A stretch of 64,000 nt of DNA from Stigmatella ashevillena (GCF_028368975.1 NZ_JAQNDM010000002.1:4582425-4646424), one strand, 5' to 3'; counted from the first letter of the stretch, positions 42,590 to 51,516 are shown. Translations and numbers: made by a program. The notes: generated from the sequence alone by a model not told the origin.

Positions 42590-43576
42590 GTGGCGACGGC
42601 AGAACAACTCAAAGCGCTGGTGAGGAGCTACGCCGAGGGAGACCAGGCCCAGTTCCTCTCGGTTGCCATGCAGGTCGCCGCCCATGCGGCCAAGCAAGGG
42701 CACTCCAAGCTTGCCCAAGAGCTGCGCTCACTCGTCGATCAAGTGAAGACGAAAAGCCAGATCGCACCTCGTCGGCTCGAACCGCCTACGCCCCTCACCC
42801 AACCCCGAGGTGAACTGGCAGGACTGCTGTCGGTCAGCTATCCGAGCACGCGGCTCAACGAGATGGTGCTCCAACCCGCCGTGGGAGAGCGGCTGGAGCG
42901 CGTCCTGCGCGAGCACAAACAAGGGCACAAGCTCCGGGAGCATGGGCTTCGGCCGCGACACCGGATGCTGTTGGTTGGTCCTCCGGGTTCTGGCAAAACC
43001 ATGACCGCAGCGGCCCTTGCGGGCGAGATGCAACTGCCCCTCTTCACGATCGTGTTGGATGGTCTCATCACCAAGTTCATGGGTGAGACGGCCGCGAAGC
43101 TGAGGTTGGTCTTCGATGCCATCCGCTCGACTCGCGGGGTCTACTTGTTCGACGAGTTCGATGCGATTGGAGGGCAGCGCGGAGCCTCCAACGATGTCGG
43201 TGAGATCCGGCGTGTCCTGAACTCCTTCCTCCAGTTCCTGGAACAGGATCAGTCGGACAGCCTCATCATCTCCGCCACGAACCATCCCGAGTTGCTCGAT
43301 CACGCGCTCTTCCGGCGCTTCGATGACGTCATCGAATACAATACTCCTTCCGGGGAATTGGCGAACCGGACGATCCTCGCCAAGTTGGGGACATTCACCT
43401 CGGACGAGTTGGACTGGAAGCAGCTCAGCGCCTCGGCGGCAGAGCTGAGCTACGCCGAGTTGGCTCGGGCTTGTAACGATGCCATCAAGGAAGCCATCCT
43501 CGACGACAAGTCCGTGGTGACCACCCAAGGTATTCTTCGCGCATTCGAGGAGCGCCGCGCCACCCGACGCTCCTGA
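42590..43576 (+). CDS. ietA: AAA+ ATPase, IetA-like
   Basis: 328 residues from GTG 42590 (AGGGAGA upstream). The central AAA+ domain has Walker A GPPGSGK136T, Walker B LFD188E189FDAIGG, sensor ATNHPELLD and an arginine finger region ALFRRFDD, as in FtsH/Vps4-like ATPases. The first 70 residues are a helical N-domain. The subtilase gene begins 18 bp downstream, so the pair is an operon. An AAA+ ATPase plus a subtilisin-like protease in this order is the IetAS arrangement, first described as a plasmid toxin-antitoxin/incompatibility pair and later as anti-phage defence. The name is by domain architecture, not by alignment. Confidence 0.8.
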   Translation: MATAEQLKALVRSYAEGDQAQFLSVAMQVAAHAAKQGHSKLAQELRSLVDQVKTKSQIAPRRLEPPTPLTQPRGELAGLLSVSYPSTRLNEMVLQPAVGERLERVLREHKQGHKLREHGLRPRHRMLLVGPPGSGKTMTAAALAGEMQLPLFTIVLDGLITKFMGETAAKLRLVFDAIRSTRGVYLFDEFDAIGGQRGASNDVGEIRRVLNSFLQFLEQDQSDSLIISATNHPELLDHALFRRFDDVIEYNTPSGELANRTILAKLGTFTSDELDWKQLSASAAELSYAELARACNDAIKEAILDDKSVVTTQGILRAFEERRATRRS

Positions 43577-43594
43577 GTCCTCCCAGGAGTTCGC

Positions 43595-46060
43595 TTGGCC
43601 AAGCCCTTCAACCGGCCACATCTCTTCATCCGGAAACAGCCGGACACAAGCCCCTTCACCTCGCCAGGCAGTGGTGGAGGCAGCAGCCGGAGCAAGGCCC
43701 GAGACCGGGCCACTCACGGCGCTCAGTTGAAAAACGAGTTCACCGCCGCGCTTCCTCCCAAGGAGGACGAAGCGCGCGTGTTCCGCTTCGAGTTCGAGGG
43801 TGAGCCTGGGTTCGCGCTCGAGCTCAAGAGCCTCGAGTCAGAGCACAAGGGAATCGAGCTGCTCAATGTCCGCAGGGCGGGAGACACCATGCTCGCAACG
43901 GTGTTGGTCCCTCGCGGCAAGCTGGGACACTTTCTCGGTCTCTTCGAGGACTATCTCACCAAGACGCGCGGCACGAAGAACAACCCCGCCAACAAGTCTC
44001 TGGTGGAGAGCATCTCGCACGTCCGGCGCGCCTCGGTCCGGTCCTTATGGACGGATCCCCTCGAGCGCTTTCCCTCAGGAGAGGCGGCTCTCTGGTGGGA
44101 GGTCTGGCTGCGTGGGCGACAGGACAGCGCCGACGCGTTCAAGGCAGTCGCCCAGCAGGCGAAACTTCCCGTCAGCAAGATGCCGTTGCTCTTCACGGAT
44201 CGGGCCGTCTTGAACTTGTGCGCGACCGTCCTTCAGGTCAGCCATCTTCTCGAACGAGATGAGCTCATCGCGGAGCTTCGCGAGGCCAAGACCTCCACGG
44301 CAGAGTTTCTGGCCCTGCCCTCTTCCGATCAAGTCCTCTGGACCCGGGACCTCTTGGCACGGGTCCAAGCGCCCCCCGTGGAAGGTCCCTCGGTCTGCAT
44401 TCTCGATACCGGTGTCAACCGAGGACACGAACTGCTCGGACTCGCCCTTCCACCTGCGTCGCAGCTCACCGTCAATCCGTTATGGGGCGTAGACGACCGC
44501 CATGGTCATGGCACGCAGATGGCTGGACTTGCATTGTACGGAGACCTGGGCCCCGTGCTGACTTCCAAAAACCGTGTGCTCCTGCGGCACGGTCTGGAGA
44601 GCGTGAAGCTCTTTCCCGGTCCGGGTGACTCGCACGCTCCAGAGGTCTATGGCGCGGTGACGACAGAGTCGGCGGCTCGTGCCCAGATCCAGTCTCCTGA
44701 CCGGACACGAACATTTTGCATGGCCGTCACCAGTCCTGATGGTCACGAGAAGGGCGTTCCCTCTTCCTGGTCGAGTGCCGTGGATGACCTGGCCTTTGGA
44801 TCCGCAGACCACCAGAAGCGCTTGATGTGCATCTCCGCGGGAAACATCGATCCGGCTCACTTCATCCTCTACCCCCAGGGTAATCAGACCGAGCTCATCC
44901 GGGATCCAGGCCAGTCCTGGAATGCGCTCACCGTGGGAGCCTTCGCCGATCGTGACGCTCTGAGCGATCCTGATCTTGCGGGCTGGAAACCCCTCGCGTC
45001 ACTGGGAGGGCTCTGCCCCTCCAGCCCGACCTCTCTCGCCTGGGATTCAGACTGGCCCATCAAGCCAGACATCGTGATGCCCGGCGGAAACGCCGCCATC
45101 GCCCCCGACGGCAAGGCGTGCGATTTCGCGAGAAGTCTCTCCCTGCTCACCACCCATTTCCTGCCCGTCGCCCGGCAATTCAGTGCTTCGGGAGAGACGA
45201 GCGCAGCCACAGCGCTCGCAGCACGGCTCTCGGCCCGTCTTCATGCGGAATATGCGCAGTTGTGGCCCGAAACGGTCCGAGCCCTGCTCGTTCATTCGGC
45301 GGAGTGGACGCCGGAGATGAGACGCACCCTGCCTCAAAAGAAGCGAGGAAGGGGCGAGAAGAAGACCCAGAAGAAGGGGGATTACCGCAAGCTTCTTCGG
45401 ATGTATGGCTACGGAGAGCCGCAGGAAGCAGCAGCGCTCTTCAGCGCGGAGGACGCGCTCACGCTGATTGGCCAGCACGAGATTCAACCCTTCGGAGTTC
45501 ACCCCAAGCACAAAGGGCAGATCGCCACTCGGGACATGCACCTGCATGCGCTGCCCTGGCCGGAGGACGTCCTGCGCGACCTGGGAGAAACCGAGGTTGA
45601 GCTCCGAGTGACCCTCTCCTATTTCATCGAGCCCCTTCCTGGCGAGCGGGGATACGCACAAAATCAACGGCACCGGTATGCATCGCATGGTCTGCGCTTC
45701 GAGTTGAAGGCGGCGCTTGAGTCCCTTGCCGAGTTCACTGTCCGAATCAACAAGGCAGCTCGAACCGAGGGAGAAGGAGCCGCGAGCGAGAGCGACGCGA
45801 AGCAATGGCTGTTCGGCCCAGATCTCCGGAGCGCGGGCTCTCTTCACTCGGACCGCTGGCGAGGAACCGCCGTGGATCTCGCGAACAAGGGGTTCCTCGC
45901 CGTCTACCCGACGGTGGGATGGTGGAAGGAGCGGCCTCGGCTCGGACGCGGGGAGACACGAACCCGCTATGCGCTGGTGGTTTCCATTCGCACGCCGGAA
46001 GTGGACACAGACATCTACACGCCCGTGGCCATCCAGCTCGGCATTCCGATCACCCTCTGA
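43595..46060 (+). CDS. ietS: Subtilisin-like serine protease, IetS-like
   Basis: 821 residues, no signal peptide, so cytoplasmic. The triad is D271 (CILDTGVNRGH), H305 (DRHGHGTQMAGL) and S536 (ASGETSAATA). The usual GTSMATP reads G-E-T-S-A-A-T-A, so the last Pro is lost. Residues 1-260 form a family-specific N-domain and 540-821 a long C-domain with a Lys-rich insert (PQKKRGRGEKKTQKKG). This size and layout match the protease half of IetAS rather than a secreted subtilase. It is probably held inactive and released or activated by the ATPase on infection. The start follows the ATPase stop by 18 bp. Confidence 0.8.
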   Translation: MAKPFNRPHLFIRKQPDTSPFTSPGSGGGSSRSKARDRATHGAQLKNEFTAALPPKEDEARVFRFEFEGEPGFALELKSLESEHKGIELLNVRRAGDTMLATVLVPRGKLGHFLGLFEDYLTKTRGTKNNPANKSLVESISHVRRASVRSLWTDPLERFPSGEAALWWEVWLRGRQDSADAFKAVAQQAKLPVSKMPLLFTDRAVLNLCATVLQVSHLLERDELIAELREAKTSTAEFLALPSSDQVLWTRDLLARVQAPPVEGPSVCILDTGVNRGHELLGLALPPASQLTVNPLWGVDDRHGHGTQMAGLALYGDLGPVLTSKNRVLLRHGLESVKLFPGPGDSHAPEVYGAVTTESAARAQIQSPDRTRTFCMAVTSPDGHEKGVPSSWSSAVDDLAFGSADHQKRLMCISAGNIDPAHFILYPQGNQTELIRDPGQSWNALTVGAFADRDALSDPDLAGWKPLASLGGLCPSSPTSLAWDSDWPIKPDIVMPGGNAAIAPDGKACDFARSLSLLTTHFLPVARQFSASGETSAATALAARLSARLHAEYAQLWPETVRALLVHSAEWTPEMRRTLPQKKRGRGEKKTQKKGDYRKLLRMYGYGEPQEAAALFSAEDALTLIGQHEIQPFGVHPKHKGQIATRDMHLHALPWPEDVLRDLGETEVELRVTLSYFIEPLPGERGYAQNQRHRYASHGLRFELKAALESLAEFTVRINKAARTEGEGAASESDAKQWLFGPDLRSAGSLHSDRWRGTAVDLANKGFLAVYPTVGWWKERPRLGRGETRTRYALVVSIRTPEVDTDIYTPVAIQLGIPITL

Positions 46061-46093
46061 CGCACTACGGGAGAAGCTGCACGCCCGGGGCAC

Positions 46094-47092
46094 TCACTCT
46101 TGAGGCGATCCGCTTTCGTCGCTCGCCTCTGACGGCTGTCCTCTCACCGCCGTGAGGAGCAGGTCGTACTTCCCACTCAGGAAGGTGCGGAAACCGTGCT
46201 GGTGCAGGTAGCGGCGGTAGAAGGACAGGTCCTTCACCAGCAGCGACAGGTCCGGCTCACGCAGGTTGCGCACGCGCGCGCCATAGACGACCTCGCCGTC
46301 ACGGAAGCGGGAGTTGGGGAAACCCAGCACCAGCGAGGCCCGGGGCTCCAGATGCTCCTGCACGAGCCTTCGCAACAGGGCCCGGTCGTCCACCCCAGGA
46401 CTTTGCAACGTGCCCACGGACACCACCGCGTCGAAGCGCCCCAGCCCCGCCGGAAGCGCATTCAGGTCCGCCTGCACGAACGCGTGGCGTGCGTCCGCGA
46501 AGGCCTCCCGGGCTTCGGCGAGCGCACTGGCACTGTGGTCCACGCCGACGAAGCGGACTTCCTGCGCTCCGGCCACCCACTCGAACGCGGCCAGTTCGTC
46601 CCCCCGGTTGACGCCCAGGTCCAGCACCCGCGCCCCCGGAGGCAACCGCAGCCGCTTCACCGCCTCCAGCCAAGGCAGCAGGAAACCCGCGTCCTCGAAC
46701 TTCCGCACCCGCGCGAAGTCGGACGCGGCGCCATAGCGCTCCTGGGGCGACTCCGAGCGCTCTGCTTCCCCGCTGCCCGCATGCCACGGCGCCTCGGCCC
46801 CCAGCGGCTCGAAGGTGAGCAGCACGTGCGTGTCATCGAGCCCGCGCGGCGTGCGCAGGCGGCAGGACAACCCTTCGGCCAAGTCGCACCAGCTCCGCAG
46901 TGGCCGGTGCAGGAGCCCTCCCTGGGGCCCCACCTGTTCTCCTGGATAGTGCCCCCGGCCCAGGTCGGGATCCGGCACCTCGATGGACACCGGCCCCCAT
47001 GCCAGCGCCGCCTCCAGGTGGCGCAGGACGAGGATCAGGGGTTCCGCGTGGAAACGTCGCGGGCGTTCGGCGGGGACAGAGGAGCGCGGCAT
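46094..47092 (-). CDS. Class I SAM-dependent methyltransferase-like protein
   Basis: 332 residues from ATG 47092, preceded by GAGGGG; the longer open frame adds only shadow residues. The Rossmann SAM-binding motif is RVLDLGVNRGDELAAF, followed by FVGVDHSASALAEAR (acidic residue after strand 2), AFVQADLNALP and FDAVVSVGTLQ. The first 130 residues are family-specific. The C-terminus (DLSFYRRYLHQHGFRTFLSG) resembles tRNA or small-molecule methyltransferases. Convergent with ietS (33 bp). The substrate is unknown. Confidence 0.85.
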   Translation of the reverse strand: MPRSSVPAERPRRFHAEPLILVLRHLEAALAWGPVSIEVPDPDLGRGHYPGEQVGPQGGLLHRPLRSWCDLAEGLSCRLRTPRGLDDTHVLLTFEPLGAEAPWHAGSGEAERSESPQERYGAASDFARVRKFEDAGFLLPWLEAVKRLRLPPGARVLDLGVNRGDELAAFEWVAGAQEVRFVGVDHSASALAEAREAFADARHAFVQADLNALPAGLGRFDAVVSVGTLQSPGVDDRALLRRLVQEHLEPRASLVLGFPNSRFRDGEVVYGARVRNLREPDLSLLVKDLSFYRRYLHQHGFRTFLSGKYDLLLTAVRGQPSEASDESGSPQE

Positions 47093-47156
47093 GCCCCTCA
47101 CCCTATCCAGAAGTGTCCATGGATGAGAGATCAAGGGAGGTCAGGTCAGCGTCCCC

Positions 47157-47297
47157 TCAATACAGCAAGGAGCAAATGGGCTTGGAGGCCTCTCGGGTGG
47201 TGCCACCATCGCCGACTTGGCCGGAGTCGTTACTCCCCATGGCCCACACCGTGCCGTCCGAGCGCACCACCAGCGAGTGGCTGTAGCCCGCGGACAC
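47157..47297 (-). pseudogene. Fragment of an RCC1-repeat protein
   Basis: The minus-strand frame ending at 47157 reads VSAGYSHSLVVRSDGTVWAM, then GSNDSGQVGDGG. This is one RCC1/BNR-type beta-propeller blade. A functional RCC1 protein has about seven blades and a signal peptide; here only one survives, without a start codon. It marks a gene broken when the neighbouring toxin array formed or shrank. Confidence 0.7.
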
Positions 47298-47355
47298 GAC
47301 TCGACCTCGCTTGTCTTGAGGCCCCCCTCCTTCAGCTACCGGGGCTGATGCCTGC

Positions 47356-47490
47356 TCAACCCGGCAGGACGCCAGACAATGCAATCCGGCCACAGTGGCT
47401 GAGACTTGCGGCCAGTCGAAGGGTGCCCACTTTCAGATAGCGCAAGGCCCAGGTGTTGTTCAGCGTCACTCCTCGCTGCTGCAAATTCAT
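47356..47490 (-). CDS. Possible 44-codon peptide or truncated gene start
   Basis: A short frame MNLQQRGVTLNNTWALRYLK, then VGTLRLAAS, from ATG 47490 with the strong ribosome-binding sequence GAGGAGGGG three bases or so upstream. It ends at 47356, between the kinase remnant and the RCC1 fragment. No family recognised. The good start signal and the rearranged setting suggest the 5' end of a lost gene rather than a real small protein. Confidence 0.3.
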   Translation of the reverse strand: MNLQQRGVTLNNTWALRYLKVGTLRLAASLSHCGRIALSGVLPG

Positions 47491-47582
47491 GCCCCTCCTC
47501 GACCGAGTCGCCGAGTTTCGCGAGCGAGCGTCTGTCTAAACGCTCCCCTTGAGCGCCGCTTCCAACAACCTCATGGAGGATG

Positions 47583-47731
47583 AGCGCCAGCTTCAACGCG
47601 AAGGGGCCCGCCCCCTCGTCTCCCATCCGCTCGACCCGGTAGACCGCTCCGTAGGAACCCTGGCCCCGCAGGCTCACCACGCGCCATGCACCGATTTCCG
47701 TTCCAGGGACTAATCCGGCTGGGGTTGTCAT
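47583..47731 (-). pseudogene. 5' remnant of a third unit's Ser/Thr kinase
   Basis: From ATG 47731 the frame matches the start of the intact kinase at 57728-59083: GTEIGAWRVVSLRGQGSYGA, then VYRVERMGDEGAGPFALKLA. It includes the glycine-rich ATP loop and the VAIK-type Lys. Similarity stops abruptly at about 47583, after which unrelated sequence continues. The 86 bp before the ATG also match the spacer upstream of the other two kinase starts. It is the left edge of the tandem array. Confidence 0.8.
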
Positions 47732-47817
47732 GTGCGGAAGGAAGGATAGGCCTGCGAACGGCCCGTCAGGCAGCCAAAGCCGATACCGCTTGGCGCGCGA
47801 AGAGCGGCGGCTTCAAG

Positions 47818-49152
47818 TCAGAGCCGGTACCGCTCCGCCTCATGGAAGAACTGGGTGAGCGAGTAGTCCAGCAGCGACTGGCGGGACTGCATGTACCGGC
47901 GGGCGCGGAGGAAGGGCAGCCAGACGCGCTCGCCAACACGCACCTGGGACTCTTCCATCTTCTGCCGCAGTACCCACGTCCCTCCCAGTCGCCGCACCAG
48001 CACGTCCCCCAGGTAAGCCCCGAGCGCCGGTGCGGTGTGCCCGTCAACGAGTTCGCGCGTGCACCGCTCTGGGAAGTTCTCCCGCCAGAAGTAGAAGTCC
48101 AGGTCCGTGAGAGACTCGGGCGTCTTGTTCATGATGGACGGAACCTTGGTGTGCAGCGCTGCCACGAGGCCCTCGGACAGATCGTCGTAGTGGCTGCGGA
48201 CGCGCTCCGGGTTCTCCACATCTGACGGCAACGCGACTGGCAGCCACTCCTCCGGCGCGGGTGGCCGGAAGGCGTTGAGTTCGGCAATCTTCCGTTGCCG
48301 CTCGTGTATCGGAGCCCTGTCCACCACTCGAGAAAGAAGCGGCGCCAATTCTGGATGGAAGTTGGGCTCAACGGGAACAAGTGCAGCACTTCGCTCGCGA
48401 AGCGTGCGCATCACTGTGTCGAAATCGAGGTCTGGCCACAGGTGGACGTGGGCACGGGCCTGGGCAATACGGGCCCCCTCGCTGGCAAAATCCGCAGCCG
48501 TAGGCCACGTCACCAGGAGAATGGAGCCATTGGGAAGCTCTTCAACTCGGTGCGTCGGAGTCGAGAGTATCCGCTCGCGGCCTATGGTCTCCACCAGCTT
48601 CGGACCGAAGACATTGAGCCAAGATACTTCGTGCACCTTGTCGAACGCCTCTCTGAGTGAACTCTCCTCGTCATGACCGGAGTAGGGAGCACCCGCCAAC
48701 TCGTCATCCGCCATACTGTGGGCCGATGCGTATGAAACTGGGTATCGCCCAGCCCACTCGCGCACCATCTCCACAAAGCGACCGCTTTTCTCCGCCGCCG
48801 CAAACAATCCAAGGGACTCTATATGGAGCGAGACCCCCAACCGGGGAGGTAGCGGTGGAAACCGGAGCCTCAGCGTCATATCCAACGCAGGCCGCTGCGT
48901 GCGATAGAGACCAATGGTCGCAGTCTTTTCTCTTCGAGCTTCCTCGTACGCCTTCCAGATGGCATCTCGGGAATACTTACGACCGCGTTTCCCTTCGACA
49001 ACGTCCGGCATCCACTCGTCGGCATACTTCTCTAGAATCTCGAAGAGAGGCTCCAATTCAGCTTCAACCGAAGGCTCACCGTTGAAGGAGGACTCCAATG
49101 AAAGCATGAGGCGGTCTTCTGTCCTCGACGCCCATAGATTCAGGTGCTTCAT
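47818..49152 (-). CDS. Immunity-like protein, left unit
   Basis: 444 residues, exactly the length of the copy at 52466. The start ATG at 49152 overlaps the stop of the toxin-like gene by four bases (ATGA), so it is translated with it. It is probably cytoplasmic or periplasmic; no signal peptide is seen. Compared with its paralogue, the first 200 residues differ at many positions, whereas the last 70 (from GHTAPALGAYLGDVLVRRLG) are identical. Such a gradient suggests a specificity half that co-evolves with the toxin tip and a constant half. Immunity function is inferred from position, coupling and this pattern; I do not recognise the domain. Confidence 0.72.
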   Translation of the reverse strand: MKHLNLWASRTEDRLMLSLESSFNGEPSVEAELEPLFEILEKYADEWMPDVVEGKRGRKYSRDAIWKAYEEARREKTATIGLYRTQRPALDMTLRLRFPPLPPRLGVSLHIESLGLFAAAEKSGRFVEMVREWAGRYPVSYASAHSMADDELAGAPYSGHDEESSLREAFDKVHEVSWLNVFGPKLVETIGRERILSTPTHRVEELPNGSILLVTWPTAADFASEGARIAQARAHVHLWPDLDFDTVMRTLRERSAALVPVEPNFHPELAPLLSRVVDRAPIHERQRKIAELNAFRPPAPEEWLPVALPSDVENPERVRSHYDDLSEGLVAALHTKVPSIMNKTPESLTDLDFYFWRENFPERCTRELVDGHTAPALGAYLGDVLVRRLGGTWVLRQKMEESQVRVGERVWLPFLRARRYMQSRQSLLDYSLTQFFHEAERYRL

Positions 49153-51344
49153 TGAAACGACACCTCCACTCCAGGAACCGAGTCACGTGTACCACTCAAG
49201 GCGGGGCGCAATACCCTAGATTCCGCAGGCTTGAGGTCTCCCCCCTCGTAGATCAGGCGGACCCGCTGAACCTGCGTCTCCATTTCCATCCCGGGCCGCC
49301 GAATGTGCAGCGTCTCGCCGTAATACTTCAGGGCATTGCTCGCGTCCGCAGTCATCTGGGTTTCCAGCGCCTTGGGCTCCATTTCCGAAAGGTCCCGACT
49401 CTTGAGGCTGAACGTCTCCACGCGCGGCTTCGGGCCTGCGGCGGGCCCCGCCTCGATGACGAGCACGTCCGCGAAGCGGATGTCCGCCTTCGCCACTCCC
49501 ACGTGCGTCTCGATGCGCGGTTGATCGAAGTCCTTGAGCCACCGCCGCTGCGCCTGCGGGCGGGCCGCGTCCTCCTCCAGGAGGGCGACCATCTTCCTCT
49601 CGAATGCCAAGCCCCGGGCGTACCTGTCACGTACGAGCTGATAGCCGGCCCACTTCAGTGGCCCCTTCTCCGCAATCCCCTTCTTGATTTCCGCGGCCCT
49701 CGTCTCCAGGTACGCCACGTAGTCGGCCCAGAGTGGCTCCGCAGTGACTTCGGCAGGAGCCGCCTTCTGCAAGGCCTGGCGGTGCCTCGTCAGCTCCGCC
49801 ACGTTCACCGACAAGCGCTCTCCTGGGAACTCCGCCTCCCACTGCTTGAACTTCGCCTCCGCCACCTCGGCCGGAAGTCCGGCCGCCTCAGGGGGCACGG
49901 AGGGCCGAGTCCCCCCCCTTCGCCCAGAGCCCACGCGGGTGGACGTGGAACTCGAAGGCTCGCGGTACCGCACCGCCAACGTGGCCTGTGCCTGAACAAC
50001 GTTGCCTCGCGCCTCGTGCAGCGCCCGTGCTCCCGCCTCACCCCACTCCCCCACCAGAATGGCTGCGCCCCGGTCTTGCTGGAGGTAGCGGGCCAACTCT
50101 CCCACGACGCTCTCTCCTACTCGTGCCTCCAACCTCTCCAGCACCGCTTTCAGCGCCTCCACGCGAGGCACCACCGCCTGAAGCGAAGCTCCTTCCCGCC
50201 GGGAGAGGCCTGCTTCACGCAATGCGCGCGCCCCCTTGCCTCCTGCGTACAGGCCCACCAGGAGGGCCGCGGGCGCCAACTGCCGCGTGGCCTCCTCGTA
50301 CTCCCCCTGGGCGAGGGAAGCCCCGCCCTGCGCCGTCCCTGCCGCCAAGTGGTAGAAGCCCAGCGGCACACCGAAGGTGAGGTGGTCGAAGGACGCCAGG
50401 GCCACGTTGCCCGGCGCGAACGCCCCCAGGTATTGCGCCTTCTCCACCTCCTCGTATGCAGCCCGGTAGGGCGGTGGAAGCTGTGGGGGCAGCGCCGAAG
50501 CCTCCACGCTCCGGCTTCCTCCAACGAGAGGAATGGAGGCTGCGACGTCGTCCGCGGCCCGTCCCAGCCCGCGCGCGATGTCGCCCGCGCGGAAGTCCCG
50601 CTCCGGAAAGTCGGCGAGGGCCATGCCCCGCTGCTTCAGTTCCTCGCGCACCCCCTCCATGGCCCCCAAGGCGCGCTTGAGCAGCTTGTCCTCGGCCAAC
50701 AGGCGCAGCATTTGCCGCACCTCGTCGTCGTGGGTGGTGTGCAGGACGAAGAGGGCGAGGACTTCCGCCTTGGCTACACCGTGCTTCTCGACGACGGTGG
50801 CGAGGAAGGCCGCGCGCTTCTGGAGGAGGACGCGGGCGGCCTCGGCCTCCATGGGGCCCAGGGCGCCCAGCCGGACGGCGTTCCAGTCCGAGAGCTCCTC
50901 CACCAGCCGCGGCATGTCCGCCTGGCGCTGCAAGGCCAGGAAGGCCGCGGGCGTGGCGCACTCCAGGAAGGCCGCCAGCACCTCCTCCTCCGAGTCCAGG
51001 TGCGGCCAGCCCGAGGGTACTTCCCCGCATGCTCCTGCCAGGGCGCCCTCCACTCGCAAGGGCGTCGTCTCGCCTCCTCCAGGGCTGGGAGATGGCGCGG
51101 CCCGGCGACGGTGCAGGAGCGGCTCGGCCGCGGACTCCTCCTCGTCGAACCCCATGAGCGCGTCGTCCTCGGGGAGACTCGCGACAGCACTCCGCCCCAA
51201 GGCCGCCATGGGCGTCGAGCCCGCGACAGCAGCCAGGGTGCCTCCAGGGCCCGCCCGCGAGGGCAACGAGGCACACCCCGCCGTGAGGAGTGCCAGGGCC
51301 AGCACCCAGTCGGCTCCGCCGCGGAGCAGTCGCTCAGCGCGCAT
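49149..51344 (-). CDS. SitA-like toxin lipoprotein, left unit
   Basis: 731 residues. The signal RLLRGGADWVLALALLTAGC has a perfect lipobox (LTAGC). The first 640 residues are nearly identical to the copy at 53797; the last 90 diverge. Middle parts are helical, Ala/Leu/Glu-rich (AFLECATPAAFLALQRQADM) with one hydrophobic, Gly-rich region (ALASFDHLTFGVPLGFYHLA). The C-terminal domain (about 580-731) has FERKMVALLEED, RFADVLVIEA and VETFSLKSRD, which recalls a PD-(D/E)xK nuclease core although the E-x-K is S-L-K. A lipoprotein with constant N-terminus and variable tip plus a coupled immunity gene is the pattern of Myxococcus SitA toxins, which spread by outer-membrane exchange. The toxin role is inference. 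Confidence 0.72.
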   Translation of the reverse strand: MRAERLLRGGADWVLALALLTAGCASLPSRAGPGGTLAAVAGSTPMAALGRSAVASLPEDDALMGFDEEESAAEPLLHRRRAAPSPSPGGGETTPLRVEGALAGACGEVPSGWPHLDSEEEVLAAFLECATPAAFLALQRQADMPRLVEELSDWNAVRLGALGPMEAEAARVLLQKRAAFLATVVEKHGVAKAEVLALFVLHTTHDDEVRQMLRLLAEDKLLKRALGAMEGVREELKQRGMALADFPERDFRAGDIARGLGRAADDVAASIPLVGGSRSVEASALPPQLPPPYRAAYEEVEKAQYLGAFAPGNVALASFDHLTFGVPLGFYHLAAGTAQGGASLAQGEYEEATRQLAPAALLVGLYAGGKGARALREAGLSRREGASLQAVVPRVEALKAVLERLEARVGESVVGELARYLQQDRGAAILVGEWGEAGARALHEARGNVVQAQATLAVRYREPSSSTSTRVGSGRRGGTRPSVPPEAAGLPAEVAEAKFKQWEAEFPGERLSVNVAELTRHRQALQKAAPAEVTAEPLWADYVAYLETRAAEIKKGIAEKGPLKWAGYQLVRDRYARGLAFERKMVALLEEDAARPQAQRRWLKDFDQPRIETHVGVAKADIRFADVLVIEAGPAAGPKPRVETFSLKSRDLSEMEPKALETQMTADASNALKYYGETLHIRRPGMEMETQVQRVRLIYEGGDLKPAESRVLRPALSGTRDSVPGVEVSFQ

Positions 51345-51516
51345 TGTCCACCCCCAGCCCCACGGCCGCGAAGGCCCCCGGCCGCAGGATGAGGCGCAAC
51401 GACTCCCCCTTCCTCAAGGCCACCAGGGGCTCCACCTGCACGAAACCTTCTTGCGCTTCTCCCGCCCCGGGTAAGAGCAGGAGCAACACGACGGCCCAGT
51501 TCCAGCGCATGAACAT
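51334..51516 (-). pseudogene. Barrel gene reduced to 60 codons by in-frame deletions, left unit
   Basis: From ATG 51516 (GGAGG upstream) the frame encodes a signal peptide (MRWNWAVVLLLLLPGAGEAQ), then GFVQVEPLVALRKGESLRLI and the terminal RPGAFAAVGLGVDNAR. Compared with the 470-residue barrel at 55979, two internal blocks (about 61 and 349 residues) are missing and both junctions keep frame. The 11-bp overlap with the toxin start is preserved. It cannot form a barrel, but may survive to couple translation to the toxin gene. Confidence 0.78.

Noticed and set aside
47336-47731. A 131-codon kinase-like frame taken as a real gene
   Set aside because: Only the first 49 codons match the kinase; the rest is unrelated and lacks the catalytic loop, so it is a fused remnant.
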